Below are positions 17,125-27,621 of a stretch of 64,000 nt of DNA, in pieces. Source of the DNA: Desulfuromonas acetexigens (lineage in GTDB: Bacteria; Desulfobacterota; Desulfuromonadia; Desulfuromonadales; Trichloromonadaceae); assembly GCF_900111775.1 (NCBI RefSeq), contig NZ_FOJJ01000039.1:124001-188000 (forward strand). The letters are read 5' to 3'. The position numbers and the translations under genes were made by a program. A model generated the notes under the pieces. That model searched no databases. It was not told the DNA's origin and was given only the letters and a program-made list of their open reading frames with translations. Every line of letters begins with the position of its first letter. Positions within the stretch are counted from its first letter, which is position 1.

Positions 17125-17162
17125 TTCGGCCTCTCCGGCCCGAACTTTCGACGGAACCCATC

Positions 17163-18242
17163 ATGGTCAAGTTTTTTGAAAATCTCCGCGCCAAGGTTCG
17201 TACCGGTGCACGCATTTCCGACATTGAGGCGCTGGAGCTTTTCCAGAGCAACGACCTGCTCGCCATCGGCGAGCTGGCGGCCCTGGCCAACCGCCGCCAG
17301 AACGGCGACCGGGTCTATTTCAACGTCAACCGCCACATCAATTACAGCAACATCTGCGTCAACCGCTGCACCTTCTGCGCCTTCTGCAAGGGGGAAGGGG
17401 ATGCCGGCGCCTACACCCTGGCCCTCAATGATGTGCTGGCCAAGGCCGCCGAAGCTGCCGCCGCCGGGGCGACGGAGATCCACATGGTCGGCGGGCTGCA
17501 CCCCGATCTGCCCTTCGACTTCTATCTGGAGATGCTTGCCAGCATCAAGGCCGACAACCCGGCGTTGCACATCAAGGCCTTCACCGCCGTGGAGATCGAC
17601 TATTTCGCCCGCATCTCCGGCCAGAGCGTGGAGGCGGTGATCGACGAGCTGAAGAAGGCCGGACTCGAATCCCTGCCCGGTGGCGGGGCGGAGATCTTCG
17701 CGGAGGATGTGCGCGAGCTGATCTGTCCGGAGAAAATCTCCGGTAAGCGCTGGCTGGAGGTGACGGAAAAGGTCCATCGCGCCGGACTCAAGAGCAATGC
17801 CACCATGCTCTTCGGCCATCTCGAATCCTATGAAGACCGTATCGATCACCTTGACCGCTTGCGTCGTCTGCAGGATCGTACCGGCGGCTTCCAGAGCTTC
17901 ATCCCCCTGGCCTTCCAGCCTGACAACACTCGTGTGCCGGGGGCCAAAGGGGTAGGCGGCGTCGATGCCCTGAAAACCCTGGCCATCAGCCGCGTCTATC
18001 TTGACAACTTCCGCCACGTCAAGGCCTACTGGATCATGCTCGGGCTGAAGATCGCCCAGGTTGCCCTGACCTTCGGGGTCAACGATCTCGACGGCACCGT
18101 GGTCGAGGAGAAGATCGGCCACGACGCTGGCGCCGATTCTCCCCAGGCCATGAGCAAGGAACAGATCGTCGAATTGATCCGCAAGGCGGGCCGGATTCCC
18201 GTGGAGCGGGATACGCTCTATCGCGAGTTGCGGGTTTATTGA
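17163..18242 (+). CDS. mqnE: Aminofutalosine synthase MqnE
   Basis: Radical SAM enzyme that joins chorismate-derived enolpyruvylbenzoate to adenosine, the first committed step of futalosine menaquinone synthesis. The CxxxCxxC cluster motif is CVNRCTFC (C65, C69, C72), followed by AFCKGEGDAGAYTL typical of MqnE rather than MqnC. The chain of 359 residues is the normal size. The ATG at 17163 is preceded by a weak purine stretch. One base separates its stop from the next start, so it is tightly coupled to the unknown 742-residue protein. Confidence 0.9.
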   Translation: MVKFFENLRAKVRTGARISDIEALELFQSNDLLAIGELAALANRRQNGDRVYFNVNRHINYSNICVNRCTFCAFCKGEGDAGAYTLALNDVLAKAAEAAAAGATEIHMVGGLHPDLPFDFYLEMLASIKADNPALHIKAFTAVEIDYFARISGQSVEAVIDELKKAGLESLPGGGAEIFAEDVRELICPEKISGKRWLEVTEKVHRAGLKSNATMLFGHLESYEDRIDHLDRLRRLQDRTGGFQSFIPLAFQPDNTRVPGAKGVGGVDALKTLAISRVYLDNFRHVKAYWIMLGLKIAQVALTFGVNDLDGTVVEEKIGHDAGADSPQAMSKEQIVELIRKAGRIPVERDTLYRELRVY

Positions 18243-18243
18243 C

Positions 18244-20472
18244 ATGATGCGTTTTGACGACACCCCCGGTATGGTTCCTTATCCCGTCATTTTCCCCAAT
18301 GGGGATTATGAACTTTTCACGTTTAATCTGCCTCGCAAGGTAGGCAAGATCAAGTCCGGAATTTATGGGTTTATCGAGGCTTATTGCGTCGAAAAAAATT
18401 GCGACTGCCGCCGGAACACGATTTTTGCGCTGAACGACAAAGGCAAGATGCTCGCGGTCATTGATTTCGGTTTCGATCCCGACGAGCCCATGGCCGGCCC
18501 CTACCTTAACGATTTGCACGAACAGTCGGCGGCGGCCGATGAGCTGCTGGAGATGTTTGTCGATCTCGTCAACAGGAATCCGGCCTGGCTCAAGGCCATG
18601 TACGAACGTTACCGTAAGGTGCGCGAGCGTATCGACGGCCGACCCTACAAGGGCAAACCCTTCCCCAGGCCGGAGACGGTGGTTCGCGCGGCGACGCCCC
18701 CGCCGGAAATCGAAGACGAAGCGATGGCCGGCTTTTTTGACCTGCTCAAAAGCTCGGTACGCGGCCGGCCCGCCGGGCCGAGAAAAAAAACCGAAAAGGG
18801 TCGACAGCTGGGATTGTTCGAACCGCAGCCGGCGGTACCGGCCGGCATGTCCGAGTTTGTCGATCGCTACCAACAAGTTCAGAAAGATGAAAATTTCACC
18901 GTGCATCGCGATGTGCAGACCGAGCTGCGGCGCTATCTACTCGACCACGAGCAGGCTGGTGACGAGCTGGCGATCCTGCTCCCCCGGCTCGTTCCCCAGG
19001 GACCAAAGGATGAGGAGCGTTTTGACGCCGCGTTGCGACTGCTTTTCGATGCCTTGGAGATCCTGCGGGTCGAGCTGGAGCGTCGTCGCCCCGACGCGGA
19101 ACGACGTATGGCTCAATGGCAGGAAGCGCTGGCGCGTCAGGTGTTCGTGGCCGGCGTTGATGATCAACTTTGTTCGGCGGTGACTCACATGCTGCTCCAG
19201 GCGCGGGTCGAGATTCTGCCCGTGGTGCACGCCGCCAGTACCGAACGGATGTTTGCCGAAGGGAAAGAGACGGCCGCACGCTTCGATGTGTCTCCCGAAG
19301 AGGCGATGAAGGGACTCTTTCAGAGTTTTACCGAGATGAACCTTGATTCCCCCTTCGAGTTGTTCGACGCCTTTCTCCAGGTCATGGCGGTTGGTGATGC
19401 CGAGGTTCAGGTAGCGCTTTGTGGAGCCATGTTCGGCGCGGAAAATCCGATGATTCGCGAGGCCGCGGCGCTAATGCTCTTCCATCCCCGGATCGAGGTG
19501 CGCGAAGGCGTGGCGCTTCTGCTGGCGAGTATCGCTGGCCATCGCTTCACGCCCGAAGCCCTGCGTCGCTTGATTATCGCCCGCAACTGGTTTCCCGAAA
19601 CGTTGCGCGGACATATCGATCAGGCGATCACCAACGCTCGCAAGGCACGGGTGGAGTGCGCCGCCATCCCCAAACATGCGACCCTAACTGTTCATGCCTC
19701 GGCCGTCGACGGTGCCGGCGCCCAGTCTTTTCAAGTCATCGTGCCCTCCGGCAAAGGTTTTGTCAGTTGCTCGATGTTGCTCAAAGTTGGCGTTGGGGTG
19801 GCGGATGCGTTCCTTATCCCCCTGGAAAACAAACGCGAACGCAAGAAATTTTTGGCCATGCTGGGTCGCGAGGCCGGGGGTATCGAATCATCCGCCGCCT
19901 ACCTCGATGCCCGCCTTTGCCAAGCCCTGGCGGATGGATCTCGCCAGGGAAATGTTCCGTCGCATTGGCTGGTCGCCATTGCCGAACGGCTTGGTCGCGA
20001 TCAGTGGAAGGCGGTTGCCTTCGACCCTTGCCGGGAGCTGGCCGTGCTGCGCAGCGAACTGAAAGAAAAGGATCTCGCCGATCAGGTTCGTCACAAGGCG
20101 CTGGAGGCCTCATTTGACTGGCCCGCTACAGAGATTTTTGCCCATTCCTGGTTCGAGGATGACAACGATATCGACCGGGAAATAGCCAAAATTTGGGGGA
20201 AAAAGAAAAACCGACAGGATCCGGAATTGCTGATCGATGCCCTGCTGGATGGGGTATTCAAAAAGCGCCGCGGCCAATGGTTGGTACGCCTGGTTCTGAC
20301 CACCCTTTGGCTCAAGTCGGTTTCTAAACCGCCGGTTCCCTGGCCTCGTATGTTTTATGTGGCCGAGGCGCTGGCTGATGAAAAAGTGTCCCTTCGGGAG
20401 ATTCCGCTCATGGTGTCAGTCGCCTCCGCAACGTTAGGGGCGCACATGGCGCGGATGGCCGACAGCGGCTAA
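18244..20472 (+). CDS. Unknown 742-residue protein between mqnE and mqnC
   Basis: Not recognised. The N-terminal part (about 1-90) contains AYCVEKNCDCRRNTIFAL, a Cys-rich CxC element that might bind zinc, followed by a beta-rich stretch. A basic, Pro-rich linker (about 140-190) leads to a long alpha-helical middle with alternating short helices (for example around residues 385-445), suggestive of HEAT-like repeats. There is no signal peptide or membrane span, so it should be cytosolic. It starts one base after the mqnE stop and ends 93 bases before mqnC, so it sits inside a conserved biosynthetic operon. Base composition is slightly less GC-rich than its neighbours by eye. A scaffold or regulatory role is possible but only inferred. 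Confidence 0.6.
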   Translation: MMRFDDTPGMVPYPVIFPNGDYELFTFNLPRKVGKIKSGIYGFIEAYCVEKNCDCRRNTIFALNDKGKMLAVIDFGFDPDEPMAGPYLNDLHEQSAAADELLEMFVDLVNRNPAWLKAMYERYRKVRERIDGRPYKGKPFPRPETVVRAATPPPEIEDEAMAGFFDLLKSSVRGRPAGPRKKTEKGRQLGLFEPQPAVPAGMSEFVDRYQQVQKDENFTVHRDVQTELRRYLLDHEQAGDELAILLPRLVPQGPKDEERFDAALRLLFDALEILRVELERRRPDAERRMAQWQEALARQVFVAGVDDQLCSAVTHMLLQARVEILPVVHAASTERMFAEGKETAARFDVSPEEAMKGLFQSFTEMNLDSPFELFDAFLQVMAVGDAEVQVALCGAMFGAENPMIREAAALMLFHPRIEVREGVALLLASIAGHRFTPEALRRLIIARNWFPETLRGHIDQAITNARKARVECAAIPKHATLTVHASAVDGAGAQSFQVIVPSGKGFVSCSMLLKVGVGVADAFLIPLENKRERKKFLAMLGREAGGIESSAAYLDARLCQALADGSRQGNVPSHWLVAIAERLGRDQWKAVAFDPCRELAVLRSELKEKDLADQVRHKALEASFDWPATEIFAHSWFEDDNDIDREIAKIWGKKKNRQDPELLIDALLDGVFKKRRGQWLVRLVLTTLWLKSVSKPPVPWPRMFYVAEALADEKVSLREIPLMVSVASATLGAHMARMADSG

Positions 20473-20565
20473 GGACAGCGAGCCCTCCAGGAGTCTCGAA
20501 AACCCTGCAGCTGTTTACGGATTGCTCCCGGGACAAAGTGTTCTTTTGATTGATGAAGGAATCGC

Positions 20566-21630
20566 ATGCTCGAACGTATCGCCGGAAAAATCAGCCGGGG
20601 CGCGGGGATCAACCGTGCCGAGGCCCTGCGCCTGCTCACCGAAACCGATCTGCTCGCCGTCGGCAAGTTGGCCGACGGCATTCGCCGCAAGCGCCATCCC
20701 CACAACCGGGTGACCTTTGTCGTCGACCGCAACGTCAACTACAGCAACGTCTGCGTCTCGAAGTGCAAGTTCTGCGCGTTCTATCGCAACGACGGCGATA
20801 CCGACGCCTATCTGCTCGATTCCGAAACGATTCACGGCAAAATTCAGGAACTGGTCGACCGCGGCGGTACCCAACTGCTGATGCAGGGAGGCTTGCATCC
20901 GACGCTGACCATCGACTGGTTCGAGGAGCTCTTCCGGGGGATCAAGGCTCGCTTTCCCCAGGTGCAGATCCATTCCCTGTCGCCGGCCGAGGTCATTCAT
21001 GTCGCCAAGCTCTCCGGCCTGACCATGCCCGAGTGCCTCAAACGGCTGCAGGCCGCCGGTCTCGATTCGGTCCCCGGCGGCGGTGCCGAGGTGTTGGTGG
21101 ACGAGGTGCGCCTGGAGATTTCCCCCAACAAGATCGGCTGGCGCGACTGGGCGGCAGTGATGGAAGAGGCCCATGCTCAGGGGATGCGCACCACCGCGAC
21201 GATGATGTTCGGCTCGAAGGAAAAACCGGCCGACATCGTCGAACACCTCTTCCGGGTGCGGGAAATCCAGGAGAAAACCGGCGGCTTCACCGCCTTCATC
21301 CCCTGGACTTTCCAGCCGAGCAACACCGAACTGGGCGGGACAACGGCGACGGGCGTCGAATATCTCAAGGTGTTGGCCCTCTCCCGTATCGTCCTCGACA
21401 ACGTCGACAACATCCAGGCCAGCTGGGTGACGCAAGGGGCGCGCATGGCCCAGGTGGCGCTCTTCTTCGGCGCCAACGACCTCGGCGGGACGATGCTCGA
21501 AGAAAACGTCGTCGCCGCCGCCGGCTGCTCCTTTCGCATGAACATCGAAGAGATCATCGACCTTGCCCGCGGCGCCGGTTTCATCCCGGCCAAGCGCAAC
21601 ACCCTGTACGAGATTCTGGAAGAGTACTGA
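20566..21630 (+). CDS. mqnC: Cyclic dehypoxanthinyl futalosine synthase MqnC
   Basis: Radical SAM enzyme that cyclises dehypoxanthinyl futalosine in menaquinone synthesis. The 354-residue chain has the cluster motif CVSKCKFC (C63, C67, C70) followed by [12 protein letters not shown], the MqnC variant, and the conserved [14 protein letters not shown] and NTELGG segments. It resembles MqnE over its whole length, as expected from common ancestry. The start at 20566 is an ATG behind GAAGGA. hisC follows after 23 bases. Confidence 0.92.
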   Translation: MLERIAGKISRGAGINRAEALRLLTETDLLAVGKLADGIRRKRHPHNRVTFVVDRNVNYSNVCVSKCKFCAFYRNDGDTDAYLLDSETIHGKIQELVDRGGTQLLMQGGLHPTLTIDWFEELFRGIKARFPQVQIHSLSPAEVIHVAKLSGLTMPECLKRLQAAGLDSVPGGGAEVLVDEVRLEISPNKIGWRDWAAVMEEAHAQGMRTTATMMFGSKEKPADIVEHLFRVREIQEKTGGFTAFIPWTFQPSNTELGGTTATGVEYLKVLALSRIVLDNVDNIQASWVTQGARMAQVALFFGANDLGGTMLEENVVAAAGCSFRMNIEEIIDLARGAGFIPAKRNTLYEILEEY

Positions 21631-21653
21631 ACCGCGTTCCGAGAGGCTGCCTT

Positions 21654-22706
21654 ATGATCCCCTTGCGTAAGAATATCCAACAGATGGCCGGTTACGTGCC
21701 GGGATTCCAGCCGCCGGACGAGGCGGCGTGGATCAAGCTAAATACCAACGAGAATCCCTATCCACCCTCGCCGAAGGTGGTCGCAGCGATTCTCGCCGAA
21801 CTCGGCGGCGACGGCGGCAATTTGCGCAAGTATCCCGACGCGGCGAGCCGGGCCGGGCGTGTGGCGGCGGGGAAGCTGTACGGCTTCGATCCGTCCTGGG
21901 TGATCATGGCCAACGGTTCGGACGAGCTGCTCAACAACCTGATTCGCGCCTTCGCCGGGGAGGAGGAGGAGATCGCCTTCGTTCATCCCTCCTACACCTA
22001 CTACGCCACCTTGGCGGAAATCCAGGGGGCGCGGGTACGCACCTTCGGCCTCACCGAAAAGTGGGAGCTGGCCGATTTTCCGGCGCGCTACGAGGGCAAG
22101 CTCTTCTTCCTGGTCAATCCCAATGCCCCCCTGGGCTTCACCTATCCGCTGGAGTTCATCGAGAATCTCGCCCAGCGCTGCGCCGGGATGCTGGTGGTGG
22201 ACGAGGCCTATGCCGACTTCGCCGACGAGAACGCCCTGGCGCTGGTAAAGAAATACGAGAACGTGGTGGTGACCCGAACCTTTTCCAAAAGCTACTGCCT
22301 GGCCGGGATGCGCCTGGGGCTGGCCGTCGCCCGTCCCGAGGTGATCGCGGCGCTGGATAAGATCCGCGACCACTACAACCTTGACCGCCTGGCTCAGGCG
22401 GCGGCGACGGCGGCACTAGAGGATCAGGCCTATTTCGCCGAGTGCGTGCGCAAAATCCGCGAGACCCGCGCCTGGTTCACCGGAGAGTTGCGGGTGCTCG
22501 GCTACGGGGTGATTCCGTCGCGGGCCAACTTCGTCTTCGCCACCCCGCCCGACCGCAACGGCAAGCGCGTCTACGACGGCCTCTATCAACGCAAGATCCT
22601 GGTGCGACACTTCTCCGACCCGCTCTTGGCCGAGGGGTTGCGCATCTCCATCGGCACCCGCGAGGAGATGGAACGGACGATTGAAGCGCTGCGGGAAATC
22701 GGGTGA
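21654..22706 (+). CDS. hisC: Histidinol-phosphate aminotransferase
   Basis: PLP-dependent class I/II aminotransferase, 350 residues, converting imidazole-acetol phosphate to histidinol phosphate. Visible motifs are [12 protein letters not shown] near the N-terminus, ANGSDELL, the aspartate of VDEAYADF, and the PLP lysine in [17 protein letters not shown] at 21654 starts the conserved domain. It is not near other his genes, and its position after mqnC leaves open a related amino-acid substrate such as aromatic keto acids. It overlaps mutY by four bases. Confidence 0.88.
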   Translation: MIPLRKNIQQMAGYVPGFQPPDEAAWIKLNTNENPYPPSPKVVAAILAELGGDGGNLRKYPDAASRAGRVAAGKLYGFDPSWVIMANGSDELLNNLIRAFAGEEEEIAFVHPSYTYYATLAEIQGARVRTFGLTEKWELADFPARYEGKLFFLVNPNAPLGFTYPLEFIENLAQRCAGMLVVDEAYADFADENALALVKKYENVVVTRTFSKSYCLAGMRLGLAVARPEVIAALDKIRDHYNLDRLAQAAATAALEDQAYFAECVRKIRETRAWFTGELRVLGYGVIPSRANFVFATPPDRNGKRVYDGLYQRKILVRHFSDPLLAEGLRISIGTREEMERTIEALREIG

Positions 22707-23857
22707 CGGATCAAGCCACCTGTAAGGGCGCAGCATGCTGCGCCCCTACATCGAACCCCGACCTGCCTTTCGATCCTGAATCCGTTGCCCCGCTGCTGCT
22801 CGACTGGTACGGGCGGGAAGGGCGGGAGCTGCCCTGGCGGGGGACGCGGGATCCCTATCGGGTGTGGCTGTCCGAGATCATGCTGCAGCAGACCGGTGTG
22901 GCTACGGTCATCCCCTACTATCAGCGTTTTCTTGAGCGTTTTCCCACGGTCCTTGATCTGGCCGCCGCCGAGTTGGATGCGGCCATCGAACTCTGGGCCG
23001 GTCTCGGATATTACTCCCGCGCCCGCAACCTGCACGCCGCCGCCCGGAAGGTGACGGCCGAGCACGGCGGACGTTTCCCCGAAACACTGGAAGCCTTGCA
23101 GGCGCTGCCGGGAGTGGGGCGTTCCACCGCCGGGGCGATTCGCGCCATCGCCTTCGACCGGCCGGGGGTGATCCTCGACGGCAATGTGCGCCGGGTGCTC
23201 TGCCGGTTGCTTGCCGTGACCGACGATCCTCGCGCGACGGCTACGGAAAAAGAACTCTGGCGCTGGGCCGAAGCCCTCACTCCCGAAAATCGCTCGCACG
23301 ATTACGCCCAGGCGATTATGGATCTCGGCGCCACTCTCTGTACCCCCCGTCGTCCCGATTGTCCGCGCTGCCCGCTGGCCGGGCTCTGCCGGGCCAAAGC
23401 TCTGGGGCTGGAAGATGAATTGCCGAGGCGCGCCGCGAGAAAGAGTGTGCCGACGCGGATGCAGGTGGCTCTGCTGCTGGAACGGGATGGCCGTTTTCTG
23501 GTCCGTCAGCGCCCTTTTTCCGGAATGCTCGGCGGCCTCTGGGAGTTTCCCGCGAGCGATGTCGCCGAAGGGCAACTGCCGCTGGTGGTGGCCCGGCGGT
23601 TGCTGGCCGATCTGGGATTGGCCGGCGAGCCGACCGAAGCGGGGCGGGTACGGCACGTTTACAGCCACTTCAAACTTGACCTGCGTCTCTACCGGGCGGC
23701 CGTCACCGACGAATTCGCGGTCGCCGAGGGGGTCGCGAGCCGCCGGTTGACCGCGGTGGAACTGGCCGATCTGCCCCTGCACGGCGCCCATAAAAAAGTT
23801 CTCTCCGATCTGATCCAAAGCCAACCTTCAACCCCTGAATCGAGGAGCAGACCATGA
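22703..23857 (+). CDS. mutY: A/G-specific adenine glycosylase MutY
   Basis: Base-excision repair enzyme that removes adenine opposite 8-oxoguanine, 384 residues. The catalytic glutamate is in [13 protein letters not shown], the helix-hairpin-helix in [12 protein letters not shown], the catalytic aspartate in [10 protein letters not shown], and the 4Fe-4S ligands in the Cys cluster [19 protein letters not shown]-terminal NUDIX-like 8-oxoG recognition domain follows ([13 protein letters not shown]). The GTG start overlaps hisC by four bases. Residues about 7-16 ([10 protein letters not shown]) are encoded by a 30-base palindromic element and are not part of the conserved fold. Confidence 0.93.
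   Translation: MTDQATCKGAACCAPTSNPDLPFDPESVAPLLLDWYGREGRELPWRGTRDPYRVWLSEIMLQQTGVATVIPYYQRFLERFPTVLDLAAAELDAAIELWAGLGYYSRARNLHAAARKVTAEHGGRFPETLEALQALPGVGRSTAGAIRAIAFDRPGVILDGNVRRVLCRLLAVTDDPRATATEKELWRWAEALTPENRSHDYAQAIMDLGATLCTPRRPDCPRCPLAGLCRAKALGLEDELPRRAARKSVPTRMQVALLLERDGRFLVRQRPFSGMLGGLWEFPASDVAEGQLPLVVARRLLADLGLAGEPTEAGRVRHVYSHFKLDLRLYRAAVTDEFAVAEGVASRRLTAVELADLPLHGAHKKVLSDLIQSQPSTPESRSRP
22721..22750. repeat. REP-like 30-base palindrome inside the mutY 5' coding region
   Basis: The element runs from TGTAAGGGCG to GCGCCCCTACA around a central CAGCATGCTG and is self-complementary except for one base pair. It resembles the extragenic GTAGGGGCGCAGCATGCTGCGCC-type repeats I know from several bacterial genomes, but here it is translated as part of mutY. 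It would form a stable RNA hairpin 15 bases after the start codon. Confidence 0.7.
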
Positions 23858-24498
23858 AATTCTTCATCGACACCGCCGAAGTCGGCGAAATCCGCGCCGC
23901 TCATGCCCTGGGCCTGGTCGACGGCGTGACCACCAACCCCTCGCTCATCGCCAAGAGCGGCCGCGACTTCAAGGATGTCATCCGCGAGATCGCCTCCTTC
24001 GTCGACGGCCCCATCTCCGCCGAGGTCATCGCCCTCGATGCCGAGGGGATGGTGCGCGAAGGGCGGGAACTGGCGGCGATTCACGAAAATATCGTCATCA
24101 AGGTGCCGATGACCGAAGAGGGGCTCAAGGCGACCCGCATCTTTAGCGCCGAAGGGATTCGCACCAATGTCACCCTGGTCTTCTCTGCCTTGCAGGCGCT
24201 CCTGGCCGCCAAGGCCGGGGCGAGCTACGTTTCCCCCTTTGTCGGCCGGCTCGACGACGTTGGCCACGACGGCATGGAAGGGATCGAGCAGATCCGCACC
24301 ATCTTCGACAACTACGGCTACGCCACCGAAATCATTGTCGCTTCGGTGCGCAGCCCGATGCATGTCCTCAACGCCGGGCTCCTCGGCGCCGATATCTGCA
24401 CCATCCCGCCGTCGGTCATCAGCCAACTGGCCAAGCACCCGCTGACCGATGTCGGCATCGCCAAGTTCATGGCCGACTGGGAAAAGGCGAAAAAATAG
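23854..24498 (+). CDS. Transaldolase / fructose-6-phosphate aldolase family (TalC/Fsa)
   Basis: Small TalC/Fsa-type aldolase of 214 residues, transferring or cleaving dihydroxyacetone units in sugar phosphates. The start [16 protein letters not shown], the [11 protein letters not shown] motif and the Schiff-base lysine in [12 protein letters not shown] are all typical. Most proteins of this subgroup annotated in bacteria act as transaldolase. It overlaps mutY by four bases (ATGA) and is probably the last gene of that unit. Confidence 0.9.
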   Translation: MKFFIDTAEVGEIRAAHALGLVDGVTTNPSLIAKSGRDFKDVIREIASFVDGPISAEVIALDAEGMVREGRELAAIHENIVIKVPMTEEGLKATRIFSAEGIRTNVTLVFSALQALLAAKAGASYVSPFVGRLDDVGHDGMEGIEQIRTIFDNYGYATEIIVASVRSPMHVLNAGLLGADICTIPPSVISQLAKHPLTDVGIAKFMADWEKAKK

Positions 24499-24633
24499 CG
24501 GATCGCGGAGAATTTTCAGTTCCGTTGCCGTGCATCACTGGCCCGTCGGGCACTCTCCTGCTAAACTTTGCGGGATAGTCCGGCGGGCCTTATCTTTTCG
24601 GGCGATTTTTTGCCTTCCCCTTACGAGGTGCCT

Positions 24634-25803
24634 ATGAATATTCACGAGTATCAGGCCAAGGAGATTTTCAGCGCGTTCGACATTCCCGTGCCGCGCGGGC
24701 GGGTGACCCTCACCGCCGATCAGGTGGAGCGGGCCGCCAAGATGATGGGCGGCCATTGTGTGATCAAGGCGCAGATCTATGCCGGCGGTCGCGGCAAGGC
24801 CGGCGGCGTGCAGGTGGTGCACCATCCCGAGCAGGCCCACGAGGCCGCCAAAGAAATGTTCGGCAAGCGTCTCATCACCCCCCAGACCGGCCCCGAGGGG
24901 CTCAAGGTGCGGCGCATCCTGGTCGAGGAAGCGGTCGGAATCGCCCGCGAGTTCTATCTTTCCATCACCCTCGACCGCGCAACTTCCCGCTACTGCCTGA
25001 TCGCCTCCGCCGACGGCGGGGTCGACATCGAGGAGACGGCGGTCAAGCATCCGGAAAAGATTCTCAAGCTGACCATCGACCCCTTCACTGGATTGCGCTC
25101 CCATCAGGCCCGCCGGATCGCCCTCGGCCTCGGCCTGAAAGGTAGTCTCTGCGAGGACTGCGTACAGCTCATCCTCAACCTCTACCGTATGCTGCTGGAA
25201 AAGGACTGCTCGTTGGTGGAGATCAACCCCCTGGTGGTGACCAAGGCCGGCTGGCTGCTGGCCATGGACGGCAAGATCAACTTCGATGACAACGCCCTCT
25301 TCCGCCACTGGGAGTATCACGACCTGCAAGACTATTCGCAGATGGACCCGCTGGAGATCAACGCCGGCAAGTTCGACCTTTCCTATATCAAATTGACCGG
25401 CAACATCGGCTGCATGGTCAATGGCGCCGGGCTGGCCATGGCGACCCTCGACGTGCTCAAGGAGAACGGTGGCGAACCGGCCAACTTTCTCGACGTCGGC
25501 GGCGGCGCGACCCGGGAGAAGGTCGCCGAAGCCTTCAAGATCATCCTGCAGGATCGTGACGTGCGCGGGGTCTTCGTCAACATTTTCGGCGGCATCATGC
25601 GCTGCGACGTCATCGCCCAAGGGATCATCGAAGCGGCGGCCGAGTTCCATTGCACCCTGCCGATCATGGTGCGGATGGACGGCTCCCAGGTCGAGGAGGG
25701 CAAACAGCTGCTCCTCGAATCGGGGCTCAACGTGCGCTGCGTCGACACCCTCGGTGACGGCGCCGCCGGTATCGTGAAAATGCTCGCCCAGGCCGAGGCT
25801 TGA
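24634..25803 (+). CDS. sucC: Succinyl-CoA synthetase beta subunit
   Basis: ATP-grasp subunit of the TCA-cycle enzyme that interconverts succinyl-CoA and succinate with ATP formation. It has 389 residues, starts [12 protein letters not shown] as the family does, contains the ATP-grasp core [15 protein letters not shown] and the end motif [14 protein letters not shown]. The ATG at 24634 follows GAGGTG; a longer open frame upstream has no family similarity. sucD follows after 34 bases. A homologous malate thiokinase activity cannot be excluded from sequence. Confidence 0.94.
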   Translation: MNIHEYQAKEIFSAFDIPVPRGRVTLTADQVERAAKMMGGHCVIKAQIYAGGRGKAGGVQVVHHPEQAHEAAKEMFGKRLITPQTGPEGLKVRRILVEEAVGIAREFYLSITLDRATSRYCLIASADGGVDIEETAVKHPEKILKLTIDPFTGLRSHQARRIALGLGLKGSLCEDCVQLILNLYRMLLEKDCSLVEINPLVVTKAGWLLAMDGKINFDDNALFRHWEYHDLQDYSQMDPLEINAGKFDLSYIKLTGNIGCMVNGAGLAMATLDVLKENGGEPANFLDVGGGATREKVAEAFKIILQDRDVRGVFVNIFGGIMRCDVIAQGIIEAAAEFHCTLPIMVRMDGSQVEEGKQLLLESGLNVRCVDTLGDGAAGIVKMLAQAEA

Positions 25804-25837
25804 GTCTTGCTTCCCTTCAACTCATGGAGAACGCCCG

Positions 25838-26710
25838 ATGTCCATTCTGATCAATAAAGACAGTCGTGTGGTGGTGCAGGGGATCACCGGCAAGACCGGT
25901 CTCTTTCACACTCGCCAGTGCCGCGAGTACGGCACAAACATCGTCGCCGGCGTCACCCCTGGCAAGGGGGGGATTCACGTCGACGGCATTCCCGTCTTCG
26001 ATTCCATGGACGAGGCGTTGCGCATCACCCAGGCCAACGTCTCGATGATCTTCGTGCCGCCGCCGGGGGCCGCCGACGCCATCCTTGAAGCGGTGGAGTC
26101 CGACATCGAGCTGGCGGTGTGCATCACCGAAGGGGTGCCGATCCGCGACATGGTCATGGCCAAGCGCATCGTCGAGCAGAGCAAGACCCGGCTCGTTGGT
26201 CCCAACTGTCCCGGCCTCATCACCCCCGGCGAATGCAAGGTCGGCATCATGCCCGGCTATATCCACAAACCGGGGAAGATCGGCGTTGTTTCCCGCAGCG
26301 GCACCCTCACCTACGAAGCGGTCAAGCAGCTCTCCGACGCCGGACTCGGCCAGTCGACCTGCGTCGGCATCGGCGGCGACCCGATCATCGGCATGAAGTT
26401 CATCGACGTCATCAAGATGTTCAACGACGACCCGGCCACCGAGGCGGTCTTCATGATCGGGGAGATCGGCGGTGGTGCCGAGGAGGAAGCGGCCGAGTGG
26501 ATTCGCGACCACATGACCAAGCCGGTCGCCGCTTTTATCGCCGGCGTCACCGCTCCCCCCGGCAAGCGCATGGGGCACGCAGGGGCGATCATCACCGGCG
26601 GCAAGGGCAAGGCCGAAGACAAAATCCGCACCCTTCAGGAATGCGGCGTGACCGTCGCCGTCAGCCCGACCCGCATGGGCGAGGCGATGCTGACGGCGCT
26701 TAAGGGATAG
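25838..26710 (+). CDS. sucD: Succinyl-CoA synthetase alpha subunit
   Basis: CoA-binding subunit that carries the phosphohistidine, 290 residues. The CoA domain begins [18 protein letters not shown], the [15 protein letters not shown] motif is intact, and the phosphohistidine lies in [17 protein letters not shown]. It forms an operon with sucC and ends at a strong terminator. Confidence 0.95.
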   Translation: MSILINKDSRVVVQGITGKTGLFHTRQCREYGTNIVAGVTPGKGGIHVDGIPVFDSMDEALRITQANVSMIFVPPPGAADAILEAVESDIELAVCITEGVPIRDMVMAKRIVEQSKTRLVGPNCPGLITPGECKVGIMPGYIHKPGKIGVVSRSGTLTYEAVKQLSDAGLGQSTCVGIGGDPIIGMKFIDVIKMFNDDPATEAVFMIGEIGGGAEEEAAEWIRDHMTKPVAAFIAGVTAPPGKRMGHAGAIITGGKGKAEDKIRTLQECGVTVAVSPTRMGEAMLTALKG

Positions 26711-26739
26711 ACGACTTGCGTGAGTGAAGTGATGGAAAG

Positions 26740-26769
26740 AAAAAGCCCCGGCTGGCACCGGGGCTTTTT
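26740..26769 (+). terminator. Rho-independent terminator of sucCD
   Basis: Perfect stem AAAAAGCCCCGG / CCGGGGCTTTTT with a six-base loop, 30 bases after sucD. Confidence 0.9.
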
Positions 26770-26956
26770 GTCTATCGGTATGTTTTTGGTTGGAAAGTTA
26801 CATTGGTTCGAGGGAATTAGCGTCGGGCCAAGGCTTCATGGCCGACGCGGTCGTGACCCGGTGGCTCGGAGACATTCATGCTGTCATCCTCCCTTGCTGG
26901 CGTTTGAATAAAGGTTACCACCGCCGTCCCTTTTGTAAAGGGTCCGGGAAAAAATT

Positions 26957-27457
26957 TCAGGGGCGAATTTCGATGGGGGTGTTTTCGGCCACCAGCTGCC
27001 AGATCTCGAACATATCCTCGTTGGTCACGGCAATACAGCCTTCGGTCCAGTCATGGCGGACGAAGAAGTCCTTGCCGTCGCTGTAGCGGTTGGGCACGCC
27101 GTGGATCATGATGCTCCCGCCGGGATGGACTCCCTTGGCGGCGGCCCGCCGCTCATCCCGTTCATTGGGATAGGAGATGTGGATGGCACGGTAGAATTTG
27201 CTGTCGACGACACGCCGATCAAGGGTGTAGCGCCCCTCGGGGGTGCGGTTGTCCCCCCGGCGCTCTTTGTGGCCGACGGGATTTTTGCCCAGGGCGATCT
27301 TGTAACTGCGCAGCAGTTCCTCCCCCTGGTAAAGGTACAGGCGCCGCTCCCCTTTGACCACCAGCACGCGGTCGGCCTGGGGGGTCGAAGCCCCCGCCGG
27401 TAGATTCAAGGCCATGAAAAGAATGAGGTTTAAGGCTATTTTGATCGATCGTTTCAT
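26957..27457 (-). CDS. L,D-transpeptidase (YkuD domain), exported
   Basis: Periplasmic cell-wall enzyme that makes 3-3 peptidoglycan cross-links or attaches proteins, 166 residues. A signal peptide covers about residues 1-24 (ending PAGAS). The YkuD domain has VLVVKGERRLYLY at its start and the catalytic motif with IMIHG followed by TEGCIAVTN, giving the His and the nucleophilic Cys. The family usually has SHGC; here it is TEGC, an accepted variant. The ATG at 27457 is behind GGAGGGAGGA. It is monocistronic on the minus strand. Confidence 0.88.
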   Translation of the reverse strand: MKRSIKIALNLILFMALNLPAGASTPQADRVLVVKGERRLYLYQGEELLRSYKIALGKNPVGHKERRGDNRTPEGRYTLDRRVVDSKFYRAIHISYPNERDERRAAAKGVHPGGSIMIHGVPNRYSDGKDFFVRHDWTEGCIAVTNEDMFEIWQLVAENTPIEIRP

Positions 27458-27621
27458 GAATTCGTCCTCCCTCCGGTCGGCGGGTTCCATGCTGCTGACT
27501 GAAAAGCAAATGCCGTGCCGCGTGGGGGAGTTTCTCCGTCTCGGGGTCGTCGTTTTTTTTGTTCCGGTCGATCTTTGCTAAACTCTATGTATAGTTAATG
27601 CTCATCTGTCCGGAGGTCAAG

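Noticed and set aside
20550-21653. A long frame that runs out of phase through mqnC and then into hisC, suggesting a fusion
   Set aside because: The upstream part is Arg/Pro-rich and out of frame with the clear MqnC protein; the hisC family begins at 21654.
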